This document shows, one piece after another, positions 7,116 through 13,894 of a DNA stretch of 19,484 nucleotides; position 1 is the first letter of the stretch; each line of letters begins with the position of its first letter. Made by a program: the position numbers and the translations under genes. The stretch comes from Candidatus Woesearchaeota archaeon. GTDB taxonomy: Archaea; Nanobdellota; Nanobdellia; Woesearchaeales; UBA525. The notes beneath the pieces were generated by a model. The model searched no databases, had not been told where the DNA came from, and saw only the letters and a program-made list of their open reading frames with translations. Location of the stretch: assembly GCA_003694385.1 (NCBI GenBank), contig RFKA01000013.1, positions 1 to 19,484 of the forward strand, read 5' to 3'.

Positions 7116-7601
7116 TCACCACTCTTTGCAACAATCAATGATTTTCTTCATGACAGCTGAGAACTTTCCCATCTGCTTGTCTTCCTGCTTGAGTTCTTGC
7201 ACACCAACCATCTTCAAGTTGATCGCGAAGAAGAGTGACCACAGGTCGAATCCCGCCCGGTAGTAGTGCTCAGCCTCTCGTAAGCCCTTGGTGGAGTGCT
7301 CCTTGCAGCCAACTTCGTATAAGCGCATACTCGCTGCGAGCAGGTGCTTACTGATACACCACTCTTCACCCACTGGTTTGGTCACAATCTTCTCGAGCAT
7401 TTTCTTCCTGAGCGCCCTCACCGACTGTTGGAACTCGAGATACTTCGCGTTCTGCGTCTTCATCGCCGTGAAGTAGAAATGCTCTTCGAGACTGACAAGG
7501 TTCATAAGAGCGATGCTGAGGTCCTCATCTCGAGAGAGGTCCACCGCGCCACCTTTTGTCCTCTCAATTTTTTTCATCCAGGCTTCAACTTCCTTATCCA
7601 T
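7116..7601 (-). CDS. Conserved helical protein, unknown function
   Basis: 161 residues, predicted all-helical and soluble, with no signal peptide. Possible metal or haem ligands lie in EEHFYFTAMK and EEWCISKHLLAASMRL, a pattern I recall from unnamed proteins of DPANN and candidate-phyla genomes. C-terminal cysteines are adjacent (IIDCCKEW). The ORF can be extended to a GTG at 7610, but GAGAGGTG sits at the right distance for the ATG at 7601, so that is the start used. It lies 12 nt after the stop of the HCPLC protein and 6 nt before the His/Met-rich protein. The EEH and KH positions resemble a four-helix-bundle metal site, but this is a guess. Confidence 0.75.
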   Translation of the reverse strand: MDKEVEAWMKKIERTKGGAVDLSRDEDLSIALMNLVSLEEHFYFTAMKTQNAKYLEFQQSVRALRKKMLEKIVTKPVGEEWCISKHLLAASMRLYEVGCKEHSTKGLREAEHYYRAGFDLWSLFFAINLKMVGVQELKQEDKQMGKFSAVMKKIIDCCKEW

Positions 7602-7613
7602 CTTGTTCACCTC

Positions 7614-8123
7614 TCACGCGACGAGCTGTACAACTGTCCCTACAACAAGGAGGAGACCCATGGTGAGGAGCAAACCCTGATAAGGAATCAGCTTCCCGTC
7701 ACGCCAGGCAGTGATTTTCCTACTCATTGACGGCGTCACAGTCACGACGAGCCCCCCAAGCAACGCGCAGATGAGGAACACATCGAGAGAGAACGTCGTG
7801 CCGTAAGTTCCGAGCCAGGACAAATAGAGTGGTCGGTTGTCAGCGAGGAACGGCTTCATCGGGAGCACCGTCGTTACAAAAGAGAGCACAATGAGCGCAG
7901 GCTTCTGGTACGGGATGTACCGCTTTTGCAGGGCATTCCCGAACCACCAACCCATCGAGACAGCGAACGCCCCGATGAACACGCCGATCGCAGCGTGGCT
8001 CACACCAAGCGCCGTAGCTCCACCCGCTGCTGCTGCCGCCCCAATCGTGCACAGCGGGCAGTGGGCACTCACCACTTGCGTGCCCAAGATGAGCGAGGCC
8101 GCCAGAGACCAACGCTTCTTCAT
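7614..8123 (-). CDS. HCPLC-motif integral membrane protein
   Basis: 169 residues. A signal-like first helix ends at VVSA and is followed at once by HCPLCTIGAAAAAGGA (residues 21-36), a CxxC with flanking His at the outer face. Four or so further hydrophobic helices follow (about 43-64, 74-92, 112-131, 146-168), with a conserved-looking RYIPYQKP loop and a second YQG. The family is unnamed to me; I recall relatives in archaea and candidate-phyla bacteria. A CxxC at the membrane surface suggests thiol redox or metal binding. The start is supported by GTGAGGTT, which overlaps the DUF411 stop. Spacing is 9 nt to the gene before and 12 nt to the gene after. Confidence 0.8.
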   Translation of the reverse strand: MKKRWSLAASLILGTQVVSAHCPLCTIGAAAAAGGATALGVSHAAIGVFIGAFAVSMGWWFGNALQKRYIPYQKPALIVLSFVTTVLPMKPFLADNRPLYLSWLGTYGTTFSLDVFLICALLGGLVVTVTPSMSRKITAWRDGKLIPYQGLLLTMGLLLVVGTVVQLVA

Positions 8124-8132
8124 CGCGCAACC

Positions 8133-8591
8133 TCACATAGTCATGAATTCGCTCGTACTGCCATCGCGCTGCACTGCATAAATAGTCCAAGAGCCTCTCT
8201 TCGAGCCAGGCATCCCGGGCGACCCGGAAGGCATGCCTGGGAGCGCGATACCAGCGATGTCAGGTTGCTCTGTTACGAGCTTCGCTATCGCCTCAACAGG
8301 AACGTGTCCTTCGACGAAGTAATCCCCGACCTTTGTTGTGTGGCAGCTCTGCATGTCCTGAGGCACGCCGAACCGTTCTTTCACCCCTTCCATGGTCTCG
8401 ACTTGCTGCACCGTGACGGCAAATCCTTGTTTCTCAAGGTACTGTGAATAAATACCACAACAGCCACAGTTCGCTGATTTGAACACGACCACTTCACCTG
8501 TCGGCAAGTCACCAACAGCCACTTTTTGTGCACAGCTCGCGATCAGCAGGAGGCTGACGAGCAGGAATACAACACTTCTTCTTGCTTTCAT
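8133..8591 (-). CDS. DUF411 metal-binding-type lipoprotein
   Basis: 152 residues from the ATG at 8591. The ATGA overlap with the previous gene's stop and a GGGAGGG site decide against the longer frame to 8609. A signal peptide with a lipobox-like end (LLIASC, C20) suggests membrane anchoring through a lipid. The DUF411 signature is complete: CGCC at 42-45 in a thioredoxin-like strand-turn-helix, SCHTTKVGDYFVEGHVP at 82-98, then LPGMPSGSPGMP at 118-128. DUF411 proteins are associated with copper resistance and probably bind copper through these Cys/His residues; that metal is family knowledge, not shown here. Translation is probably coupled to the upstream lipoprotein. Confidence 0.9.
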   Translation of the reverse strand: MKARRSVVFLLVSLLLIASCAQKVAVGDLPTGEVVVFKSANCGCCGIYSQYLEKQGFAVTVQQVETMEGVKERFGVPQDMQSCHTTKVGDYFVEGHVPVEAIAKLVTEQPDIAGIALPGMPSGSPGMPGSKRGSWTIYAVQRDGSTSEFMTM

Positions 8592-9064
8592 TCTTTTTCC
8601 CTCCCCCACGTGAAGATTCTCTCCTCCACTTTCGGGACACCCTCTATAATGATGGAATAGGAGTCCAAGTCTTGGCCAACATCGAAGACGAGCGTGCCTG
8701 AGACGTGATGCCCTCTCAGACTCGGTGCCTCGAGCGGCTTCACGCTCCGCCCTGCAAACTTGAGTGTCGTTCTTTCTTTCAGGTCAAACTGGGAGAGCAT
8801 GACTGAGTGCGTGTTCATCGAAATGTCAACTGAGAGCTTGCCATTCACAACTCCCCTCGGGGTGAGTTCGATCAAAACATCACCCATAGCAGTGCTTCCT
8901 GTGGTCCTCGTAATGCGCAGCCCTTCATTGTCGGGCTCGCTGCTATCCCCTCCACTAAAGTCGCCACGGGCCTGCAAGTCTGCACCCTTGGTTTGTCCGG
9001 AGCACCCCGCGAGCACGAGCATTCCGAGAAGCCCCGCGAGGAAAACAATGAGGAGCGGTTTCAT
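8588..9064 (-). CDS. Exported lipoprotein with a GHH-containing beta domain
   Basis: 158 residues. Signal peptide with lipobox LAGC (C21), then a short Gly/Ser/Asp-rich linker (to about 47) and one beta-rich domain (50-155). The domain shows the pattern NTHSVMLSQFDLKE (84-97) and SLRGHHVSGTLVF (115-127). I recall this domain from exported proteins next to copper and redox genes, but it has no name I can give with certainty. The paired His in GHH and the THS may bind metal or may be structural. The start ATG at 9064 overlaps the previous stop (ATGA), so translation is coupled; a longer frame to 9139 has no support. It overlaps the DUF411 gene by 4 nt. Confidence 0.8.
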   Translation of the reverse strand: MKPLLIVFLAGLLGMLVLAGCSGQTKGADLQARGDFSGGDSSEPDNEGLRITRTTGSTAMGDVLIELTPRGVVNGKLSVDISMNTHSVMLSQFDLKERTTLKFAGRSVKPLEAPSLRGHHVSGTLVFDVGQDLDSYSIIIEGVPKVEERIFTWGREKE

Positions 9065-9471
9065 ACCTTCACCCCCACAATCCTGTCTTTGAGGTAGACC
9101 CCCGCACCAGCAAGCACGAGAGCCCCGCCAATTGTCCAAAAGAGTGCTTGGAACTGTTGCAGTGATTGCAAGGGGATTCCCGCGATTATGAACCCACTAT
9201 TCACAACGAGGAGCGCCTTCGAGATGCACTGTTTCTTCAGCGAGAAATAGGCTGCAATGCCAAGGAGCACGAGCGCCGCACTCCAGAGAGGAAGCGCGAT
9301 TTTCGTGAAAAACATTAACGGCATCCCCGTGAGCGTGATGCCCACCATGCTCAGAGCAGCAACGAGGCCAAGACAAATATTATGGCAGACTTGCCAAGAG
9401 CCCAGGATACTCGCTGCGCCAGAAATGCTTCCTGTTGCCCCTATCATCCGTTCTTTGAGGTTTGTAATCAT
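9061..9471 (-). CDS. Four-helix membrane protein with conserved cysteines
   Basis: 136 residues, first gene of the minus-strand envelope operon. The ATG at 9471 is preceded by GGAGGAAGG at ideal spacing; the open frame reaches 9507, but only the inner start has a ribosome site. Membrane helices lie about 33-49, 55-77, 86-103 and 109-126. Cysteines are in WQVCHNICLG (C29, C33, spacing three) and KKQC (C82), at the membrane borders. The Cys-in-helix design recalls small mercury or copper transport proteins such as MerT/MerC, but I cannot establish homology. The operon order (Cys membrane protein, lipoprotein, DUF411, HCPLC protein) supports a metal or thiol role. Confidence 0.75.
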   Translation of the reverse strand: MITNLKERMIGATGSISGAASILGSWQVCHNICLGLVAALSMVGITLTGMPLMFFTKIALPLWSAALVLLGIAAYFSLKKQCISKALLVVNSGFIIAGIPLQSLQQFQALFWTIGGALVLAGAGVYLKDRIVGVKV

Positions 9472-9480
9472 GTCCTTCCT

Positions 9481-9492
9481 CCAAGGCCTTGG
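9481..9492. repeat. 12-bp perfect palindrome before the operon start
   Basis: CCAAGGCCTTGG lies immediately upstream of the GGAGGAAGG ribosome site of the minus-strand operon. It could be a protein-binding site or form a weak RNA stem (CCAA/TTGG). No evidence for either beyond position. Confidence 0.4.
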
Positions 9493-9562
9493 CCTCCTGC
9501 CGCCCATAATTTCCGCTTCTCAGGGGCCGAAGCACCCGTTTCATGCACTCGTAAAGCAAAAC

Positions 9563-9578
9563 CTTGTTTAAATACAAG
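9563..9578. promoter_or_regulatory. CTTG-TTTAAATA-CAAG palindromic promoter motif, copy 1
   Basis: Inverted repeat CTTG/CAAG around a box A core TTTAAATA, lying between the minus-strand envelope operon and the Cache-DUF835 gene. Read on the minus strand it is a box A whose transcription start would be near 9542, giving the operon a leader of about 70 nt. A weaker AAATTATG nearer the gene is an alternative promoter. Copies of the motif lie at 9607-9620 and 11431-11446. Confidence 0.55.
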
Positions 9579-9606
9579 AAGAAAATACAGGGAAAAAATA
9601 GGGAAA

Positions 9607-9620
9607 CTATTTAAAACAAG
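9607..9620. promoter_or_regulatory. Promoter motif, copy 2 (Cache-DUF835 gene)
   Basis: CTATTTAAAACAAG, which on the minus strand reads CTTGTTTTAAATAG and differs from copy 1 by one inserted T and the last base. As a plus-strand box A (TATTTAAAA) it is centred 26 nt before the ATG at 9638, so it is the promoter of the sensor gene. Confidence 0.55.
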
Positions 9621-9637
9621 TATTTTTCTCGGCGCCG

Positions 9638-11377
9638 ATGGGGGGACGTATCAAAGAGCATGGGCCGCTGCTCCTGCTCCTGCTCTCACTCTTCATTGTC
9701 GGTCTCATCATCTTCTCTAACTTCCTCTCGTTCATGAAGATACAGGCTGTTGTCGTAGACCTGCTCGCCGAAAACCAGCACACACAGACGATCCACGCCG
9801 CGGGCCGGATGGAGAACCACATCCTCCAAGTGAAGGATGAGCTGCTCGCACTCAGCAAGGTCCCAGCGGTCAGCACACTCGGCGTAGAGAGCTGCAGTGA
9901 CACCCCGCACGAATGGGTATCAACGACGCTCGACGCCTTCATGCGCGCCGACAAAGACGGCGACATTGTTGCGTGCACCTCCAAGCGATTCTCAGGGTTT
10001 CTCGGCCTGAACATCAAGAACAAAGACTACTTTACGCAGCCGCGAGACACGGGAGAACCGTTCATCGCGGGCACCTTTGGGCAAGACATATCGCCCCAAA
10101 TCATCGTCTCAGTCCCCATCTTTGCGCGCGCAAGATACACGCCTCTTTCTCGTTATGGAACCCACTACCTCGAGGAGTTCAATGGGACGCTCTTCACGAT
10201 TATCGACCTTGACTACCTCTACAACCTGTACATCCATCCTTATGTCAGGGCGGGGAAGAATTCTTTTCTTTTCTACGATGTCGCTACAGGAGAGACGCTG
10301 CTTAAGAGTCCAGATATTGAACCCTACGAAGTCCTAAAGGACAAACTCCCTATTGGGGATGAGCTTGTTGTTGGTTTTGATACTTGGGGGGAAACCATTA
10401 TTACCTCATCAGAGATTATTCTTGGGTCTAAACGCTTCCGTCTCATCATCCTGACGCCCCTCAAAGAAGCCTCTGAAGACATGGTTTCGTTGCAGTACCG
10501 ACACCTCTTCAGCTTGTTTTTTATTCTTACAGTGGGGATTATCATGACGGTCTTCCTCGTGCGCCTCTTCAAATCAAGGGAAGAGGCTCAGGCGAAGCTG
10601 AGACAGGCAAGCATTACGCTTGAGCGCTATGGGATACAAGGGTCGCTCGAAGAGGCGAAATACGCCGATGCTGACGTCTCCCTCGCGTCCGGCAAAGTAT
10701 ACCTCATTAAAGAAGAGGGCGAGAACCACGCCCACGAACTCTTTATCAGCTCTCTGAACAAGGGTTATGTCGGCTTGGGAGTCATCCGTGAAAACCCTGC
10801 TGTCTTCAGGGAGCGCTACAACCTCGAGAAAACAGCACTCATCTGGATGACGAAAGCTAAGCCAGCTGATGTGCCGGCCGAGACAGATATTCGCGGGCTG
10901 TATACCTTAATCGCCGAATTCGTACAAAAAAACGAGAAGTGTGTTATCCTCTTGGACCGTATGGATTATCTCATCTCTGAGAATGACTTCGCGACAGTTG
11001 TTCGCGTTCTCCATTCTCTTAACGACCTCATCTTGCATAAGGATTGTATCATCATCCTCTCCGTCAACCCCCGTCTCGTTTCAGAGGCGCAGCTGGGAGC
11101 GCTCGAGGCGGAAGCCATCGACTACTATGGCAAACAGTTGGAGAAGCGTGTCGCCCTATCAGAGAAAGAACTGGGAATCCTGCGGTACATCAATGAGCAG
11201 AACGTGAAGAACAAGCTCGTCACCTATGGAGCTATAACTGCTCAATTCAAGATTACAAAGCCCACGACGCGCGTGAGAATTCAGAAACTCGCGGACCTTG
11301 GTCTCGTGCGTGTCGAACAAGTCGGGCGCTTCAAATCCCTCAAAGTCACTTCTGCAGGTCGAAGAGTCCTTCGCTAG
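9638..11377 (+). CDS. Transmembrane Cache sensor with DUF835 and winged-helix DNA-binding domain
   Basis: 579 residues. Membrane helix 1 (11-30) and helix 2 (289-310) enclose an extracytoplasmic dCache-type sensor domain (about 36-285; ADKDGDIVACTS at 104-115, LNIKNKDYF at 124-132, late QIIVSVPIF strand). Inside the cell follow a short coiled segment (313-345), a DUF835 domain (352-495; KVYLIKEE, GLGVIRENP, then VILLDRMDYLISENDF at 436-451) and a winged helix-turn-helix (505-579; TRVRIQKLADLGLVRVE plus a wing, FKSLKVTSAGRRVL). One polypeptide thus joins an outside ligand sensor to a DNA-binding head with no kinase or receiver. The ATG is 26 nt after box A, probably leaderless. Its position between two envelope operons with related promoter motifs makes it their likely regulator (inference). 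Confidence 0.85.
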   Translation: MGGRIKEHGPLLLLLLSLFIVGLIIFSNFLSFMKIQAVVVDLLAENQHTQTIHAAGRMENHILQVKDELLALSKVPAVSTLGVESCSDTPHEWVSTTLDAFMRADKDGDIVACTSKRFSGFLGLNIKNKDYFTQPRDTGEPFIAGTFGQDISPQIIVSVPIFARARYTPLSRYGTHYLEEFNGTLFTIIDLDYLYNLYIHPYVRAGKNSFLFYDVATGETLLKSPDIEPYEVLKDKLPIGDELVVGFDTWGETIITSSEIILGSKRFRLIILTPLKEASEDMVSLQYRHLFSLFFILTVGIIMTVFLVRLFKSREEAQAKLRQASITLERYGIQGSLEEAKYADADVSLASGKVYLIKEEGENHAHELFISSLNKGYVGLGVIRENPAVFRERYNLEKTALIWMTKAKPADVPAETDIRGLYTLIAEFVQKNEKCVILLDRMDYLISENDFATVVRVLHSLNDLILHKDCIIILSVNPRLVSEAQLGALEAEAIDYYGKQLEKRVALSEKELGILRYINEQNVKNKLVTYGAITAQFKITKPTTRVRIQKLADLGLVRVEQVGRFKSLKVTSAGRRVLR

Positions 11378-11430
11378 ACCGCAGAGCGTCTTAAGGAGTG
11401 ATTTTCCCCTTTTTTTCACCAAAATTTATT

Positions 11431-11446
11431 CTTGTTTAAATACCAG
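11431..11446. promoter_or_regulatory. Promoter motif, copy 3 (second envelope operon)
   Basis: CTTGTTTAAATAC is identical over 13 nt to copy 1, and the right arm is CCAG instead of CAAG. As a box A it predicts a transcription start near 11465, about 133 nt ahead of the first gene of the operon. Confidence 0.55.
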
Positions 11447-11464
11447 GTCTTATGTTCTTACCTG

Positions 11465-11597
11465 CATGCTTAGCTAGTGCAGAGGGGTTTCACCTAACGC
11501 CTTGCTACAGTGGCACGCGCAATGACTACGCGTAATGACTCGTAGGGGTGTTGGGTAGTGCACAGCTGGCATGGTGCAGTAAGCAGAGGGTTGAATA
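11465..11597 (+). other. Long foldable 5' leader of the second envelope operon
   Basis: Between the predicted start and the ATG at 11598 lies a leader of about 133 nt with nested pairing. GCTTA (11468-11472) pairs with TAAGC (11580-11584). TGCA (11478-11481) pairs with TGCA at 11559-11562 or 11575-11578. ACCTAAC (11492-11498) pairs with GTTGGGT (11550-11556). CTACG (11526-11530) pairs with CGTAG (11541-11545). The GAGGG before the start codon is left outside the stems. Other single genes here look leaderless, so a leader of this length is exceptional. It matches no riboswitch I know. The pairing was found by eye only. Confidence 0.4.
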
Positions 11598-12389
11598 ATG
11601 GAAGAGAAATCAAATACAAAACAACGGGCCAGAAGTACTCACCGAACCCGAAGGGCAAGGAGACACGGCCGGAGAAAAGAAGAGAATCTGTTAACGGCGC
11701 CAGTCATCGTGCTGCTCGTGCTTGCGGGAGCACTCATGCTCTTTAACCAGTTTCAGATAAGGAGCATCTCGTCACTGCTGGACGGAGGGTCGAATGGAGG
11801 CTCGACGAGCTCTCGTTCAGGAGCTTCCGGCTCAGTTGAACTGGCAGCTGTCGACGTGAATCTGCTCCAATCAACCGCGCAGACCGTCGCTGCAGTCTTT
11901 CCAGAACTCTCTGACGCTCAGACTGCGGATGAGGTCATGGGTGTGTTGTTCCCCACAGGCACGCCGCCGTATGGTGAGGACCTCGGGGTGAGCTTTGATG
12001 AACCCGTGGCTTCGCTGGCGAAGCTCGCGAAGATGTACCGCCCCCTCAAGGCAGAAGTCGAGGAGAAAGACCCTGAGGCGTTCCAGCGCTTTGTGAATCT
12101 CGCTTCAAAACCACGGGGCGTCTCCTGCGAGTTCTGTTGTGGCGTCGGCCCGGCAGGGGCTGACAGCAAAGGAAACTCTCGCTGTGGCTGCCAGCACAAT
12201 CCCGCCGTCCTTTCCGTCGCGCTCTACCTGACCGCGTACACAGATTATACTGACGCGGAGATTCTGCGTGAAGTCATGAAATGGAAGACGCTGTTCTTCC
12301 CGAAGAACATGATTGACATCGGCTCAAAAATCGCGGGCGGAGACACGTCCGTGCTGAAAAACCTGCCAGGAATGGTGGGTGGATGCTAA
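11598..12389 (+). CDS. Membrane-anchored Cys-rich protein ending LPGMVGGC
   Basis: 263 residues. A strongly basic N-terminus (RRARRHGRRK) precedes one membrane anchor (about 33-49), so the rest lies outside the membrane. A Ser/Gly-rich linker (62-79) leads to a domain with LFPTGTPPYGEDLGVSFDEP (117-136) and a Cys/His cluster: CEFCCG (C177, C180, C181) and CGCQH (C196, C198, H200). A conserved-looking helix YTDAEILREVMKWKTLFFPK (217-236) follows, and the protein ends in NLPGMVGGC. The cluster looks like a metal site or a set of redox thiols. I recall related CGC-H / WK-FFP proteins in archaea but know no name. GAGGG precedes the ATG. It is the first gene of the operon, and its stop is 14 nt before the next ATG. 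Confidence 0.8.
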   Translation: MEEKSNTKQRARSTHRTRRARRHGRRKEENLLTAPVIVLLVLAGALMLFNQFQIRSISSLLDGGSNGGSTSSRSGASGSVELAAVDVNLLQSTAQTVAAVFPELSDAQTADEVMGVLFPTGTPPYGEDLGVSFDEPVASLAKLAKMYRPLKAEVEEKDPEAFQRFVNLASKPRGVSCEFCCGVGPAGADSKGNSRCGCQHNPAVLSVALYLTAYTDYTDAEILREVMKWKTLFFPKNMIDIGSKIAGGDTSVLKNLPGMVGGC

Positions 12390-12403
12390 GGAGGTACGTG
12401 AAC

Positions 12404-12619
12404 ATGAAAACACAAACAATCGTAGTTGTTGTACTGATAGTGCTTGTACTTGCGTCAGCGGTGCAGGCGTTCCAATTGCAGAGCCTGAAAGGGAAAATTG
12501 CTGACGGGCAAGTCACTGCAAGTGTGAGTCCATCAGTTGCATCCTCACCCGAAAACGGTAAAACCTCTGCACTCCCAAGCAGCATTAAGGATTTACCGCA
12601 AATGGTGGGGGGGTGTTAA
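12404..12619 (+). CDS. 71-aa anchored peptide ending LPQMVGGC
   Basis: A small protein with an N-terminal hydrophobic helix (about 5-23), a short coiled segment and a Ser/Pro-rich linker. It ends in KDLPQMVGGC, nearly the same last eight residues as its neighbour's LPGMVGGC. The C-terminal Cys is its only cysteine. The frame is open from 12383, but the ATG at 12404 is preceded by a perfect GGAGGT at suitable spacing, so that start is used. It may be a carrier, competitor or cleaved product relating to the larger neighbour; function unknown. It looks like the membrane anchor and tail of the preceding protein without the middle domain. Confidence 0.75.
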   Translation: MKTQTIVVVVLIVLVLASAVQAFQLQSLKGKIADGQVTASVSPSVASSPENGKTSALPSSIKDLPQMVGGC

Positions 12620-12761
12620 GCCCTCTCACTTTTTCGAGGTGAACACAACGGCGCAGAAAGCGCCCAATTGAAGCAAAAACACGAAGCAAAACTATTGTGA
12701 CCGCTATTCGTGTCCACTATTCATATCCACCACACATTACGATCACTCGGGGGGTTCCTCC

Positions 12762-13883
12762 ATGAAAAAGAAAAAACAATCGGGAAGTTACCTGCCAATC
12801 ATCCTCGGCATCCTTGTGACAGCCATCGTAATCTTCAACATTCTCCAGCTTGCCTCTCTGAATGCGCGCATCAAACAACAAGCAGCCGAACGTGCAGAGG
12901 CTGCGCGGCCAGCAGATTTAGAGCTCATCCTCCTCGACCCCGCGTGTGAGGCGTGCGTTGATGTCCAGCCAGTCATTGACCTCGTCAAGCGTGCCAATAC
13001 GCGTATCACGAGCGAGCGCACAGTGGCGGCTGACTCAGCCGAGGGAAAAGAGCTCGTCAAGAAATACTCGCTCACAGCCGCACCGAGCATCATCCTTCTC
13101 GGCGAAACGGAGAAATTCTCGTCACAGGAATTCACGGAGCGCGGCGACGGCCTCGTCTTCGAGCCTTCAACCCCGCCCCTTGTTGATCTCTCTACTGGTG
13201 AAGTTACAGGCCTCGTCAGTGCAACTATTCTCACGGATAGTTCCTGCGATGTCTGCCAGGGTCTTGACGGAGTCCTTTCTCGCCTTCAGCAAATCGGCGT
13301 TGTCGTTTCCGCACGGGAAACCGTTGAGCGTGACAGCCCCGCTGGCAGGGCACTCATCAAGGACTACGCGCTCACAAAGCTTCCCGCACTCATTCTCTCG
13401 AAAGAACTGGCTGATTATGGCTCTGCTGTCGAGAAGCTCTGGCTCCAAGCGGGGCGGAAGGCGCCTGACGGTGCCTATGTACTCGAGCAACAAACACCCC
13501 CCTATGTCGAGGCTGCTACGGGCGAGATCCGTGGCCTCGTTACGATGACAGTTATCACCGACCCCGCTTGCGCCACGTGCTATGATACAGAGGCCTTCAA
13601 CAAGCCCATCCTGCGACGCTTTGGTCTCGTCCCAAGCGAGACGCGGCGCGTGAATGTCTCAGACGCCAAAGAACTTATTGACCGCTATGCTATCGAACTC
13701 GTTCCAACGTTTCTCCTCTCGAGCGAAGCCACCCTCTACTCAGGTCTCGTGAGGGTTTGGCCTCGTGTTGGCACGGTCGAGGAGGATGGGACTTATGTGT
13801 TCCGGAACCCCGCGGTCTCGAGGCAACCCTACAAAAACCTGACTTCGGGAGCGATTATCAACCCTGCAAGCCAGGCTTCCTGA
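12762..13883 (+). CDS. Membrane-anchored protein with three thioredoxin-like domains
   Basis: 373 residues. A basic start and one anchor (10-30) precede a coiled linker and three tandem units. Each begins with a strand and a CxxC: DPACEACVD (C62, C65), DSSCDVCQG (C162, C165) and DPACATCYD (C270, C273). About 43-46 residues later each has the proline typical of the cis-Pro strand (AAPSIIL P108, KLPALIL P208, LVPTFLL P315). The units are joined by a repeated linker, TPP.V...TGE..GLV (138-151 and 246-259). The fold is probably thioredoxin-like outside the membrane, handling thiols or metal. The ATG follows a GGGGGGTT run. A gap of 142 nt before it holds no gene I can see. CcdA begins 12 nt after its stop, so electron transfer from CcdA is a reasonable inference. 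Confidence 0.82.
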   Translation: MKKKKQSGSYLPIILGILVTAIVIFNILQLASLNARIKQQAAERAEAARPADLELILLDPACEACVDVQPVIDLVKRANTRITSERTVAADSAEGKELVKKYSLTAAPSIILLGETEKFSSQEFTERGDGLVFEPSTPPLVDLSTGEVTGLVSATILTDSSCDVCQGLDGVLSRLQQIGVVVSARETVERDSPAGRALIKDYALTKLPALILSKELADYGSAVEKLWLQAGRKAPDGAYVLEQQTPPYVEAATGEIRGLVTMTVITDPACATCYDTEAFNKPILRRFGLVPSETRRVNVSDAKELIDRYAIELVPTFLLSSEATLYSGLVRVWPRVGTVEEDGTYVFRNPAVSRQPYKNLTSGAIINPASQAS

Positions 13884-13894
13884 GGTGTGGCCTG

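Noticed and set aside
8592..8609. Longer start of the DUF411 protein
   Set aside because: The ATGA overlap and GGGAGGG site favour the start at 8591.
11452..11535. 27-aa ORF in the leader of the second envelope operon
   Set aside because: Its ATG lies before the predicted transcription start and it has no ribosome site; the region is better read as RNA structure.
13757..13894. N-terminal extension of CcdA
   Set aside because: The extension overlaps the end of the thioredoxin-like gene in another frame and reads as random sequence; the GTG at 13895 has a good ribosome site and starts a signal-like helix.
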